64,000 nt of DNA from Stratiformator vulcanicus (GTDB taxonomy: Bacteria; Planctomycetota; Planctomycetia; Planctomycetales; Planctomycetaceae): assembly GCF_007744515.1 (NCBI RefSeq), contig NZ_CP036268.1:283345-347344 (forward strand). The letters run 5' to 3'. Positions 25,512 to 35,212 of the stretch are shown here, one piece after another. Positions within the stretch are counted from its first letter, which is position 1. Each line of letters opens with the position of its first letter. Both the position numbers and the translations under genes were made by a program. Below the pieces are notes generated by a model. That model saw only the letters and a list, made by a program, of their open reading frames with translations, was not told the DNA's origin and ran no database searches.

Positions 25512-27452
25512 CTATTTCACGTCCCACCACCACCGCTCAGCCGGGGCGTCGTCCGCGGCGGCTTGGGGAATCGTCGCGAGTCGACCAGATTCCTGCATGA
25601 TCGATGAATCGGCCAGAATTTTCGTGACGTCGCCCTGCACACCACCCGCCGCCTGGACAACGACTTCGCCGCCCGGGTAGACGCGATGATTGACAGCCGA
25701 CGGCACGGTCTTGGGCGAAGCATAAGTCAGCGGTTCATAGGCTCCGCCGTTGGCGAACACGCCGCGGTCCCAGGCGGCTCGATCGGCGAGACCTTCCCGC
25801 TCAATCACGGCAGACGCGATCGACAGGTCGAAGATGTTCCGTAAATCGGCGAACACCGGTTCTTCTGCCGACAGGGCGTCGTACAGCGCCGTGAACCGCT
25901 CGGCGAACGCCCGGTTGTATTCGCCCGCCTGTCCCGTATGAATGCGGCTGCCGTCTTCGGCGATGAATTCGTCTTCCGACTGACAGCGGACTGCCGAACC
26001 AACGAACTCGAACACCGATCGACCGGCGTCGTGCATGACGGAATCGTAATTGACCGTCAGCCACCAACGCAGCGCCTTCATCGGCTCATTCGCCGCGTCT
26101 TCGCCGGTGAGCAGGTCAAAGTAGCTCGGAATGCCGCCTGCTTCGAGATCGTCGATCCCGATCAGCTTCATCCGATAATCGGCTTCGACAATCACTTGAG
26201 CGATGCGCGAATCGAGCGGAACGCCGTTGACCACGACATCCTGCTCGCCGAGCAGCTCTTCGATCCGGTCGACAAAGTTCCGCGTTCCTGCACCGCTCGA
26301 AAGCGAACCGCGTGATTGCGACTCGGCGACGAAATCGCGGACGGCCGCGAGATTATCCTGCCGAGGCACGATCAGGCACTGAAACGCACCGAGGCCGGTC
26401 GGGGCGAACGTTCGCATCGCCACAACAAGGTCATCCAGCTTGAGAGTCGGCTGATTCGACTCCAGCCCGATGGCCCGGCCGGTCTCATCGTACTTCCAGC
26501 CTTCAGCCGGTCCGCCGAGCATCACGTCGCCGCGTGCTTCATCGACGAAGACGTAGCGGACCGACGTGATTCCGGCGAGTTGCTGCATTGTCTGAGGGAC
26601 AGGGCGACCTTCGCCCAGTCGCTGAGCGACTTCACGCTCCAGCCGAACTAGCGAGACGATGCGAAACGGCGAAGACGCTGCCATGTCGTCGTTCAGGTCG
26701 GCCTGTCGGGCTTCGTAGGCGAGCTTGCTCAGGCGATCGGTCTGCTCCTGCCGGGTCAGCGTCGTCAGTCGTCCCATCGGGTCGACATGAACGCCGTTCG
26801 TGTATTGAGCGATCGAACCGCCGATCCCGTCGACCGCCATCCACGGACCGGCCGTGTTTTGCTGAATCAGCGCCAGCAGTTCGGCGAAGTTCGCGACCGA
26901 AGCTCCCCCGGCCAGCGTGCCGTCCTGGCTTTCCTGCGGCTCGATCAGTCGTCGCAGGGCAGCGCGACGGTTCTGGAACTCGCCCGCGTCCAGCATCGCC
27001 TGGGCGATCTGTCGGGTCAGTTGCTCGCGCTCGCTGACATCAGCCGACTCGGCGATGGCCATGGCGCGACCATACTCACCGGCGACCAAATGCTCGGCCA
27101 CTTCCTCAGTGAGGGCGGTTTCCGCAACCTCTTGAATTGCGACCGACCCGTCGACGACCGTTTCTGCAGGTGCATCAGCCTTCGTAGCCGGAATGACCGG
27201 GGCACCGTCCGCCTCAGATGTCACGGCAGGCTTATTCGCGACGACCTGACCGGAAGTCGAATCAGATGAGTCGGAATCGGCGACCGTCCGCCCGTTCGCG
27301 TTCCAATAGAATGCGACTGCGGCGACGGCAAAAACCACGGCGGCCGCGGCGACATATCCGCCGCCGGCTGATCGTGTACGGGAAGAACGTGAGGATGGCA
27401 CGTGGAAAGCTCCGCTGAGTGCATGAAATTCGGTGGCGAAATCACGGCGCAC
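25512..27452 (-). CDS. DUF1598 domain protein
   Basis: The 646-residue protein has an N-terminal transmembrane segment (about residues 30-48), a Ser/Asp/Ala-rich linker, a helical region around 100-170, and then the DUF1598 domain that seems limited to planctomycetes. Typical segments seen are FAELLALIQQNTAGPWMAVD, ITSVRYVFVDEARGDVML and WWLTVNYDSV. It is likely exported and anchored to the inner membrane. Function is unknown. It is a single gene ended by a strong terminator. Confidence 0.88.
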   Translation of the reverse strand: MRRDFATEFHALSGAFHVPSSRSSRTRSAGGGYVAAAAVVFAVAAVAFYWNANGRTVADSDSSDSTSGQVVANKPAVTSEADGAPVIPATKADAPAETVVDGSVAIQEVAETALTEEVAEHLVAGEYGRAMAIAESADVSEREQLTRQIAQAMLDAGEFQNRRAALRRLIEPQESQDGTLAGGASVANFAELLALIQQNTAGPWMAVDGIGGSIAQYTNGVHVDPMGRLTTLTRQEQTDRLSKLAYEARQADLNDDMAASSPFRIVSLVRLEREVAQRLGEGRPVPQTMQQLAGITSVRYVFVDEARGDVMLGGPAEGWKYDETGRAIGLESNQPTLKLDDLVVAMRTFAPTGLGAFQCLIVPRQDNLAAVRDFVAESQSRGSLSSGAGTRNFVDRIEELLGEQDVVVNGVPLDSRIAQVIVEADYRMKLIGIDDLEAGGIPSYFDLLTGEDAANEPMKALRWWLTVNYDSVMHDAGRSVFEFVGSAVRCQSEDEFIAEDGSRIHTGQAGEYNRAFAERFTALYDALSAEEPVFADLRNIFDLSIASAVIEREGLADRAAWDRGVFANGGAYEPLTYASPKTVPSAVNHRVYPGGEVVVQAAGGVQGDVTKILADSSIMQESGRLATIPQAAADDAPAERWWWDVK

Positions 27453-27812
27453 ATGTGCACCGGACTGCGCCCTCCACCGTGCGGTGTATTGTCAGAATCG
27501 TCCACTGACCGAGCAGCGTCAAGCGGTTTCCCTGGTTTCGCCAGTTTACCGACGACTCCACGCAGCATGTCGACAATCTCGGAAGCTTCGGCAGGACCGA
27601 CACGGGTGGAACATTACGTCCGCAACCCCCCGAAATCCGGCACTTTCGACGATTCCGTCACAAAACACGTAGCTTCGGAGGCCTCTCAACCGGAATTCCG
27701 CTAATTTTCCCTATTTCATCCCTATTTGGATCGTGCCGCCCCTCGCTCGCCACGTCGGCAAGCTCCCCCAACTCAACTCTCGCCTCTCGCCCCTGGACTC
27801 TCGCCTCTCCCA
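27453..27812. other. Divergent spacer between the DUF1598 gene and mutM
   Basis: About 360 bp with no convincing gene; short open frames here lack ribosome sites and family resemblance. Just before mutM (about 27765-27810) a pyrimidine-rich stretch repeats CTCTCGCC three times with the wording CTCGCCTCTC-like. Promoters of both flanking genes must lie here but no clear -35/-10 pair was recognised. Confidence 0.4.
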
Positions 27813-28643
27813 ATGCCTGAACTCCCCGAAGTCGAAACGATGGTCCGCGGCATCCGCCCGCATGTCGCCGGACGCGTCATCACGCGTGTCGAGCGATGCC
27901 GCTGCCGCTATCGACCGATCGACGTCACCCCGTCGATGCGGCAGATTGCGCGAAGAGCGACTGGTCGAACGATCGTCGAAGTCGCCCGGCGGGCGAAGCG
28001 CATTCTGCTCAAACTCGATTCCGGCGATTGCTTTGCGATCGAACCCCGCATGACGGGACTCATGTTGGTCGATGCCGCGCCCGATCGCTCGCACCTGCGC
28101 ATTCGCTGGCGGTTGGACGATGGGAACGACTTGTGGTTCTGGGATCGTCGCGGGCTCGGCACGCTCCGCCTTTACACGCCCGATGAATACGAGGCGGCGC
28201 TCGGCCCGGATCGCCTCGGTCCTGAGCCGCTGGATATGTCGACTGCTGATTGGAAGCAGCGATTGACCGGCCGCTCGAGGGAAATCAAAGTCGCCCTGCT
28301 CGACCAGAAACTCGTCGCCGGGATCGGGAATCTGTACGCCGCCGAGATTCTGCACGCGGCCCGGATCGACCCGCGGCGCCGCACCGAAGGACTCTCTGGC
28401 AGAGAAATCGGCCGTATTGCCGCGCGGGCGATCGAAATTCTCAACGAGGCGATCCGCTACGAGGGCTCCACACTCAGCGACGGGACCTACCGGAACGCGA
28501 TCAACGGCGAAGGCCGCTACCAGAACGAACACCGCGTGTACGGCCGCGCGGGCCAACCCTGCGGCTCCTGTGGTAAAGCCACGATCGTTCGCATCGTTCA
28601 GGCACAGCGGGCCACATTCTATTGTCCGAAATGCCAGCGGTGA
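27813..28643 (+). CDS. mutM: Bifunctional DNA-formamidopyrimidine glycosylase/AP lyase MutM (Fpg)
   Basis: MutM excises 8-oxoguanine and formamidopyrimidines. With the start at 27813 the 276-residue product begins [10 protein letters not shown], giving the catalytic N-terminal Pro2 and Glu3 after Met removal. A Lys in RAKRILLKL corresponds to the conserved Lys57, and the helix-two-turn-helix segment reads [15 protein letters not shown]. The zinc finger at the C-terminus has CGSCG and CPKCQR. An ATG 87 bp upstream would hide Pro2 and must be wrong. It is a single gene converging on the TPR gene. Confidence 0.97.
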   Translation: MPELPEVETMVRGIRPHVAGRVITRVERCRCRYRPIDVTPSMRQIARRATGRTIVEVARRAKRILLKLDSGDCFAIEPRMTGLMLVDAAPDRSHLRIRWRLDDGNDLWFWDRRGLGTLRLYTPDEYEAALGPDRLGPEPLDMSTADWKQRLTGRSREIKVALLDQKLVAGIGNLYAAEILHAARIDPRRRTEGLSGREIGRIAARAIEILNEAIRYEGSTLSDGTYRNAINGEGRYQNEHRVYGRAGQPCGSCGKATIVRIVQAQRATFYCPKCQR

Positions 28644-28683
28644 GCGGCCAGTCGGCTGTAAGAAAGAAGTGCCAACACTCGTC

Positions 28684-31600
28684 TCAATACGCCGGATAAA
28701 AGGGGATCGCGATGCAATGCCATGTCAGGTTGGCCCGGTTTTCAACGATCGGCTCACCGGCCTCGACCGATTTCCGGAACGCCGCATATTTCTTTTTAAT
28801 ATTGATATCCAACCAACGGCTATGGGCGAGGTCGAGTTCTTTGATCGCGTCGTCATACCGCCCCGCGCGGGCAAACGCTTCGGCACGCACCTGGTGTTGA
28901 TAGTAGGAAAGCGTCTCCGGCAGTTTGACCTTCTCGGCATGAAAAACCGCTTTTTCCGCGTCGGTTACCGCTTCGTCCGGCGTCGCCGAATGCAATGCAG
29001 CGAGCCGAGCATGCACGTATGGCACGATCAGCGACTCCGGATGGTCGTTCAGGCACCGTTCATAGGCGTCGAGCGCGTCTTGATACTTTCCGGCAACGAG
29101 TAAACTGTCGCCGCGGTGAAGCAGTAAGATCGGTTCGTTCGGAGTTTGTTTTTCAAGATAGGCAATATCTTCCAAGGCGTGGTCGCGCGGTTCAATCCGT
29201 TGTCGGCATTTCATTCGCATGTACCGGGCGTGCCAGTGGTCGGGATTCTTATCGAGAAGAATGTCGAGCCACTCGGTCGCCTGACGAATCTTGCCGGCCT
29301 GAAAGCGCCTGCGGGCCTCCGCGAAACCGGTCCGGCTGAGATATTGCAGCGAACCGTTTTCATTGCCCACGATCGGCGGGAGCTCGATACCCATCTCGTT
29401 GAGTCGTGCTCCCGCAAGTCGACAGCGGATATCGAAACCGGGAGCTGAAGAAGCGATCTCGAAGAAATAGGCCGCATCGTCCTTGTTGCCACGATTTTTA
29501 AGGATCGTACCGATCGCAAACGCTCCCACAGAAGCCGAGCCGTTGTTCATCGCCAGATTAAACAAGCGATCCATGATCGCTTCTCGATCAACGTCGTAAG
29601 GGTCGGCGATCAATTCCTTCATCAGCCTCGCTTGCGCGCGAAAGAGCATATGATCGGGGATGTACGTGTTGAGGCACTGCTCAATATGAAAGTCGCGACG
29701 TTCCGTATCGCCGAGCCGATCGTAGATGCAGGCGAGGTAAATACGAAATCCTCCGTCCTCAGAATTCGGAAATTCGAACCGCTTCTCAAATAATTCGGCT
29801 GCCTTGTCGAGTTCGTCATTCGCGTAATATCTCATCGCGGCACCCGTTACGGAGCCGTAGTCATTCTTCTGGGCATCGGCTTCGACGGTCGGGCGGTACT
29901 GTTGCCATGCCTGTTCGAACTCCGGACCGCCATAGCGAATACTCCAGCAGAAATAATCATCCTTGCGGTCATAGCGGTCCCGGATTTTCTCCATATAGTC
30001 TCTCGCCTCACTGATGTCGCCTGCCTGCTCGTAAGCCCTCGATAGAACGTAGAGGCCGTTATAAGAATAAGAATCCGCAGCCTTGCGGGCATACGGGATC
30101 GCAGCCTCGTAGTTTCCTTCCCTCAATAGAGTGGATGCAATGATCGCGTTGATACTCGAATGCGTAAGGCCCGAGTTCGGCCACGCCAGTCCTCGCTGGA
30201 AGGCCTCACGGGTTGCCGCCTCGTCCCAAGCCAGAAGCCCCGCCAGCGGGGCGTGCTTATCGAGGATTTCATAATTGGGGGAGATCGATATCGACTTCTC
30301 CCAGCAGCGGGTCGCCTCTTCCAACCTTGCGAAGTCGCAGTGGTAATCGCCGAGTTGTTTCAATACGGCGGGGTCGTCGGAAAAATCGGCCTCGTACTCG
30401 TCCAACTTATCGGCCACGCCGGGGATGGCGTACTGGATCATCAGGCTCGCGGAAACCGAAGAGTGCGGGGCGAGCTTTGAGATCGTCGTCGTAATTCTAA
30501 TCTGGTTACGCAGATCCCACGTCCGAACTCTTAAGTTCGAGAGCTGGTCGGGCAGCGTGTCATCAAGACTCCAATTCACAGCCGCGTGGTGACGTGAATT
30601 GTATTGTCGCACATTGGTGCGGCCCGTAATAAACTGTTGTGTGATTTGATATTGTGACGGCTGAATCATCCCGTTCTGCAGCGCGTTATAGACTTTCGTT
30701 GCGGACTTGCGGCCCTCGTCGTAGTCGTAGCGAAATAAATTAAGAGATTCATGCAGCCGGTGGGCCGACTCGTATTTCAGCAGCCGTTCGATCTCATCGT
30801 CGCAGTTCACACCGTAAACATTGCGTTGCAGGATGATCGTCTCCAACGAAAGTCGCATCGATTCGTCGGACAGAATTCGGCCGAGAAAACCGAGGCTCGG
30901 CTCCTGGTTGTCAAGTTTTGCATCCTGATAGCGGATCAATTGGTCGATCAGCCGTTTGCGCTCGTCCTCCTCCGGCGTTCGATTCTCATTTACTTCCGCG
31001 AGCGGAAAATTAAACTCTGGTTCGATCGCGATCTGCTCGAGCGGCAGGGGCTTGCAGTCTTCCGGCAAGCCGGCGACGGTGCCGAGCGGTTTGTAAAGCC
31101 ATTCGGCCACATTGCCGGATGCCTCTCGGACTCCCCGACTTTGCGTGCCGAGACCATACTGCGTATAAAGCTGATAATGAGGCACTGTGGATGACGGTTG
31201 ATGAGCCTTCAAGAAGGCAATTGTGTTTAAAATCTCGTTGCGATGCAGGACCATTGAGGCATCCCGGACCGCCAGCGCCGCGCCGACCGATTTTGCATCT
31301 TGGTCAGAGTAACTGTGCTCGATGAGATCGCGGCGATTTCCCAAGCAATACTGCTTGACCGATCGCACCCATGCGGGAAGGCTGTCGGAAGCCGACTCGG
31401 CCGCTTCGATGTCTTCAAGTGCCTGCGCAGGAAGCCCGACTAGCGCATACACAAAGGCCCGGTCGGCCAGTGACGCGGCACTCGACCCGGACAGGCGGAC
31501 CCCGCGCTGGGCGTAAATTAAGGCCCTCGCATAAAGGGGATCGCTGTGAATGCCCAGATACCCCTCCGCCAGCATTCCGAGAATCGCGTAGGATCTGCCG

Positions 31601-32268
31601 AGGCGTCCGAAAAGCTGCGGGTCAGCGCCATGTTCTTTAATCAGCCCGTGCAGTTCTCGCACGAGGGCGTATTGATGAAACGAATTCCAAGAGAATTGCA
31701 ATTTTGAAAGGTTGGCGTCCGGCTCCGCTGCCGCCTCACCGGGTTTCTCTGTCGATTCGATCGAAACCAAGCCCTGTGCCGTTAATAGTTGAACGGCCTG
31801 CTCCCGTGCGAAGCGTTCGGCAAAGTCGACCTGCGCGGCGAGATCGCGTTCTCGCCGACTGAACTCGGTGCGATAAACCGGTTCGGGAGTGCCCGGCGGG
31901 CTCGTTTGATTTGGTCGCGGGACGTCCGGAGCCTTCCCCTCGAACAGCTCAACGATCACTTCTTTTGGCACGGGTCTGGAGAATCGCAGGTCGAGTTCCA
32001 GTACCAAATCCGAGTCGGCATCGTCCGGCGTTTCCAGAATCGCTTCGTCGCGCGTCCATAAGCCGAACTCGTGTCGAGCCGCCATCAGAAGGGCCTGCCG
32101 CCACAGTTCCTGCTCCAGAATCTTTTCCCCGTTTCGCTGCACATCACTGCGAAGATAGAGGCAGCGGACGGGGCTCGCGTCGTTGCCCAAGGCAGAGCCC
32201 GCTGGGAAGAGCATTAGGCAGAGCGTTGCGGCGGCAATCAATCGCGAGGATGAAGCCGGGGGCACCAT
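28684..32268 (-). CDS. Large secreted tetratricopeptide-repeat protein
   Basis: The product has 1194 residues when started at 32268, where a signal peptide begins (RLIAAATLCLMLFPAGSALG). An ATG at 32472 would add 68 unconserved residues. Most of the chain consists of degenerate TPR units, clearest at 230-330, 660-780 and 930-1100 (for example LGRSYAILGMLAEGYLGI, SRAYEQAGDISEARDYMEKI and RGDSLLVAGKYQDALDAYERCL). TPRs form scaffolds for protein interaction. No catalytic domain was seen. Given the signal peptide it should act in the periplasm or at the surface. Its neighbours give no clear functional link. Confidence 0.85.
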   Translation of the reverse strand: MVPPASSSRLIAAATLCLMLFPAGSALGNDASPVRCLYLRSDVQRNGEKILEQELWRQALLMAARHEFGLWTRDEAILETPDDADSDLVLELDLRFSRPVPKEVIVELFEGKAPDVPRPNQTSPPGTPEPVYRTEFSRRERDLAAQVDFAERFAREQAVQLLTAQGLVSIESTEKPGEAAAEPDANLSKLQFSWNSFHQYALVRELHGLIKEHGADPQLFGRLGRSYAILGMLAEGYLGIHSDPLYARALIYAQRGVRLSGSSAASLADRAFVYALVGLPAQALEDIEAAESASDSLPAWVRSVKQYCLGNRRDLIEHSYSDQDAKSVGAALAVRDASMVLHRNEILNTIAFLKAHQPSSTVPHYQLYTQYGLGTQSRGVREASGNVAEWLYKPLGTVAGLPEDCKPLPLEQIAIEPEFNFPLAEVNENRTPEEDERKRLIDQLIRYQDAKLDNQEPSLGFLGRILSDESMRLSLETIILQRNVYGVNCDDEIERLLKYESAHRLHESLNLFRYDYDEGRKSATKVYNALQNGMIQPSQYQITQQFITGRTNVRQYNSRHHAAVNWSLDDTLPDQLSNLRVRTWDLRNQIRITTTISKLAPHSSVSASLMIQYAIPGVADKLDEYEADFSDDPAVLKQLGDYHCDFARLEEATRCWEKSISISPNYEILDKHAPLAGLLAWDEAATREAFQRGLAWPNSGLTHSSINAIIASTLLREGNYEAAIPYARKAADSYSYNGLYVLSRAYEQAGDISEARDYMEKIRDRYDRKDDYFCWSIRYGGPEFEQAWQQYRPTVEADAQKNDYGSVTGAAMRYYANDELDKAAELFEKRFEFPNSEDGGFRIYLACIYDRLGDTERRDFHIEQCLNTYIPDHMLFRAQARLMKELIADPYDVDREAIMDRLFNLAMNNGSASVGAFAIGTILKNRGNKDDAAYFFEIASSAPGFDIRCRLAGARLNEMGIELPPIVGNENGSLQYLSRTGFAEARRRFQAGKIRQATEWLDILLDKNPDHWHARYMRMKCRQRIEPRDHALEDIAYLEKQTPNEPILLLHRGDSLLVAGKYQDALDAYERCLNDHPESLIVPYVHARLAALHSATPDEAVTDAEKAVFHAEKVKLPETLSYYQHQVRAEAFARAGRYDDAIKELDLAHSRWLDINIKKKYAAFRKSVEAGEPIVENRANLTWHCIAIPFYPAY

Positions 32269-32539
32269 AGGATTCACCGTGAAGTAGGAGAGTCGATGCG
32301 AGTCTGATTGCGCAGGCCGACATCGCGACGACATTGAAGACCCGAGAGCGAGTGCGTGTCTGTCCGCACGCGCCGGTCTCTTCCGCCCCATTGGCAAGTC
32401 GACCATCCGCATTAACTGCACGAGCGTATCCGATCGCCATCCCCCGGCGGAAGCCACTACAGGTCGCGGCAAACGATTTTCACCGCTTTTCTCGGTAGCG
32501 ATGAAACCCGGTTGGACGATTCGATCCCCGGCGCGAGAT

Positions 32540-33211
32540 TCAATCCGATGTCACGGGAATCTGCTCAGATGCGGCATCGGGATTGTAGGAGCGGTTGAGC
32601 TCGTAGATTTCGGCCAGTCGGCGCTCCACCTCTTCGTCGGAACTCGAGCTTCGACGAATCTCGCTGTCCGCTTCGACTTCTACTTCTTTGGTGGGTTGCG
32701 GGCCGCGTTCGGGTCTTCCGATCTCGAGTCCGGCGATCGTCGAGATATTCAGCAAGACGGTGTCCGCATTGCGGTGAATTCCGGAACCGTCTCCCGAGGA
32801 AATCGTCGCGTTGGAAACCGGGAAGAAATGTCCGAGTTCATTGCAGATCGCGGCGACGGGCGAGTCGGTCGACCGCAACCAAATCTGGCCCTCGATCGCG
32901 AACGGACCCGCGAGAACGAAACTGGTGAAGCACTGCTTGCGCACGACCCGAGAAGATCGCTGTAGGGACGATGTCTCACTACCTAAGACGGGAAAGGCCA
33001 TCAGGAGTCGCGTCTTTTGGACCAGAGCCGAAGCCAGCCGAGTCGGATTTGCGTCGTCTGACCGTGCGGAGACGGTTACATCGGTCACCGAGAGATAATC
33101 GGAGCCGGGATCGTTCAAGAGTTCGGCCAGCCGATGGCCCTTCGAAACGACCGTCCCCGTCAAAGAATGTCCTTCGGTGTAAAACTCGGCTTGGAATGCG
33201 CGTTGAAACAT
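32540..33211 (-). CDS. Conserved-looking protein of unknown function
   Basis: The 223-residue protein lacks a signal peptide and membrane helices. Its first half is beta-rich (FYTEGHSLTGTVVSKGHRLAELLND opening, split by Gly), then comes a segment with FPVSNATISSG and LLNISTIAGLEI. The last 60 residues are charged and include DEEVERRLAEIYELN, probably helical. The arrangement of two similar strands (ADTVLLNIST and SDYLSVTDVTV) suggests an internal repeat in a small beta-barrel. No named family was recognised. It is transcribed away from the polysaccharide locus. Confidence 0.68.
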   Translation of the reverse strand: MFQRAFQAEFYTEGHSLTGTVVSKGHRLAELLNDPGSDYLSVTDVTVSARSDDANPTRLASALVQKTRLLMAFPVLGSETSSLQRSSRVVRKQCFTSFVLAGPFAIEGQIWLRSTDSPVAAICNELGHFFPVSNATISSGDGSGIHRNADTVLLNISTIAGLEIGRPERGPQPTKEVEVEADSEIRRSSSSDEEVERRLAEIYELNRSYNPDAASEQIPVTSD

Positions 33212-33547
33212 TGGGAATCCTGTCGTCGACGGGGCGTTGGGCGGTGTTGGCGGGACGTCGTGAAATGAGTGTGGCTCCGGCCTCTTCGCTCAAACATAGC
33301 CCAACTATGGCGTGCAAATTGTTTTCTTCCTTCCGAAAACTTGGCGCGCGAGACAACCCGTCATCGTGGTCGGTAGCGATGAGCCTTACTCACTCGTTGG
33401 TAACTTTTTCCGGATGGGGTTGCCGAATCGATTGCACCGACCGTGCCGGTTTTGCCGAAAACAGGAGTCATGGGCAGGTCGTACATATCCTTTGCGCACG
33501 AACCGTTGGTCGAGGTCATGAGAACTCGATGGGCTTCCGATGCGGCT
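33212..33547. promoter_or_regulatory. Divergent region before the exopolysaccharide locus
   Basis: About 336 bp between the gene at 33211 and the first export gene. A short inverted repeat CATAG-CCCAA-CTATG lies at about 33294-33308. It must carry the promoter of the polysaccharide locus. An open frame from 33443 runs into the export gene, but homology begins only at the lipoprotein signal near 33551. Confidence 0.4.
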
Positions 33548-33550
33548 ATG

Positions 33551-35062
33551 ATGCCGTTGTCGACGAAACGGCGCTTGTCCTCGATCGTGTTGCTCGTCGC
33601 CCTCGCCGTGCTTCCCGGCTGCGCCGGTTTCAAGCCCGTTCGCGGGATTCCCGTGCAAGAACTCGACCTTGCCTCCTGCGCGCCCAACTCCAATCGGTCC
33701 GCACGGTCGACGCTCGATCTTTCGGTATTGCGGCAGGTTCGCCCCGAAGTTCACCGGGTCGATTCCGGCGACGTACTCGGGATTTTCGTCGAGGGCGTCT
33801 TAGGCAATGACCGAGACGTCCCACCAATCAACGCCCCGCCGGGCCCGAATTCCTCAGCCTCGCTCGGCTATCCGATTAAAGTCCTCGATGACGGGACGAT
33901 TCACCTGCCGCTCGTGCGTCCGATCTACGTCCGTGGTCTGACGCTATTCGAAGTCGAGCAAGCGATTCGTGAAACTTACACGGGCCGCGCCGGCCTGTTG
34001 CGTCCCGGCGCGGGCCGAATTCTGGTGACGCTGCAACGTCCACGAGAATTTCGAATCCTCGTCATTCGCCAGGAGGCCGGGAATCCGCTGGGGAATCTGG
34101 GCGCTGCTCAATCGGTCAATTTCGAGACAGACAAACGGGGAACGGGGCGGATCGTCACGCTTCCCATCTACGAGAACGACGTGCTGCACGCCCTCGCCGA
34201 AACGGGCGGCTTGCCGGGTCTCGATGCCGAGAATGCGATCTATATTATCCGGCAACCGCGCCCTGCGCCGCTCGAACCCGTTGGCGAATTCATCGCGAAA
34301 TTGCCTCCCGCCTCAAATCCGATGCAGCAACCGATCCAATCGGCCTCTTATTTACAGCAGACGGCCCATCAGGATCACCTCTATCCGATCCCGGCGGCAC
34401 CCGGTCATCCCTCGTTCGTCCCGCCGCCTCCCGGCCCGGCCGATGGTCACGGCGTAAGCTCGGACGTCCCGCTTGCCGGTGATGCAAACGCCGCTGAAGT
34501 CCTACCTGAAGAATATCCAGATTACGTGCAGCAGGCGGCCGCCGCGGGTTCCCAGGTCATTCGAATCCCGCTGCGTGTCCTACCCGGCGAGCCTCTGTGT
34601 TTCGGTCCCGAAGACATCGTCCTTTACGATGGAGACATTGTCTTCATTGAGGCGCGGGATCAAGATTTCTTCTTCACGGGTGGATTGCTCGGTAACGCGC
34701 AAATTGTGCTGCCGCGAGACTATGACCTCGACGTGCTGGGAGCGATTGCCCTGGCGGAACAGGCTTCCGACGGGCCCTATCCGACACCGGCGGTGGGCGG
34801 CGTCTCGGTGCTGAATCAGGATGTGTCGGCGGGTGCGAGCAAAGTTGTTGTTCACCGGCCGTTACCGGGGGGCGGTCGACTGCCGATCGAAGTCGACCTC
34901 TATCGTGCGCTCAACGATCCGAATGAGAATTTAATTGTCGAACCCGGAGACCGCGTCTTCCTGCGTTACAACCGATACGAAGCCTTCGTCGCGTTCTGCG
35001 AGCGGCATCTGATCGAGGGGGCTGTCATCGGTGGCGCCAGCGCGTTGACTTTTGGCAACTAA
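33551..35062 (+). CDS. Wza-type polysaccharide export lipoprotein (SLBB)
   Basis: The protein of 503 residues starts with a lipoprotein signal whose lipobox is VLPGC, so it should be anchored in the outer membrane. A poly-export domain opens with RVDSGDVLGIFVEG and continues KVLDDGTIHLPLV. SLBB-type segments follow (YENDVLHALAETGGLPG and, near the end, DLYRALNDPNENLIVEPGDRVFL). Between them is a Pro-rich insertion of about 80 residues (around 280-360). Such proteins form the outer-membrane channel for capsule or exopolysaccharide. A Met one codon earlier (33548) is equally possible. It opens the plus-strand sugar locus. Confidence 0.9.
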   Translation: MPLSTKRRLSSIVLLVALAVLPGCAGFKPVRGIPVQELDLASCAPNSNRSARSTLDLSVLRQVRPEVHRVDSGDVLGIFVEGVLGNDRDVPPINAPPGPNSSASLGYPIKVLDDGTIHLPLVRPIYVRGLTLFEVEQAIRETYTGRAGLLRPGAGRILVTLQRPREFRILVIRQEAGNPLGNLGAAQSVNFETDKRGTGRIVTLPIYENDVLHALAETGGLPGLDAENAIYIIRQPRPAPLEPVGEFIAKLPPASNPMQQPIQSASYLQQTAHQDHLYPIPAAPGHPSFVPPPPGPADGHGVSSDVPLAGDANAAEVLPEEYPDYVQQAAAAGSQVIRIPLRVLPGEPLCFGPEDIVLYDGDIVFIEARDQDFFFTGGLLGNAQIVLPRDYDLDVLGAIALAEQASDGPYPTPAVGGVSVLNQDVSAGASKVVVHRPLPGGGRLPIEVDLYRALNDPNENLIVEPGDRVFLRYNRYEAFVAFCERHLIEGAVIGGASALTFGN

Positions 35063-35112
35063 TTCTTGCCGCGATATGGGGTCTTTTTTCCGCCGAGGCG
35101 GAATTAAGAGCT

Positions 35113-35155
35113 AGGCTGAAGAATGAAGACTCATAAGAGTCGGGTTCCTCAGCCT
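35113..35155 (+). promoter_or_regulatory. Two-part hairpin in the leader of the chain-length gene
   Basis: Outer arms AGGCTGA and TCAGCCT (7 bp) enclose an inner perfect stem GACTC-ATAA-GAGTC, with GAA/TTC pairing between. A second inverted repeat, TTCCGCC-GA-GGCGGAA, lies just before it at 35088-35103 after a run of six T. Both lie in the 150-bp spacer between the export gene and the GumC-like gene, so they may act as a partial terminator or as an RNA stability element. Confidence 0.45.
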
Positions 35156-35212
35156 CTGGAAGCAGTCTTTCTAACGGTAGAAGAATTGCGACCGGACTAA
35201 TCGGTTCATCCG

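Noticed and set aside
27402..27704. 100-codon plus-strand frame before mutM
   Set aside because: Overlaps the start of the DUF1598 gene, lacks a ribosome site and any family resemblance.
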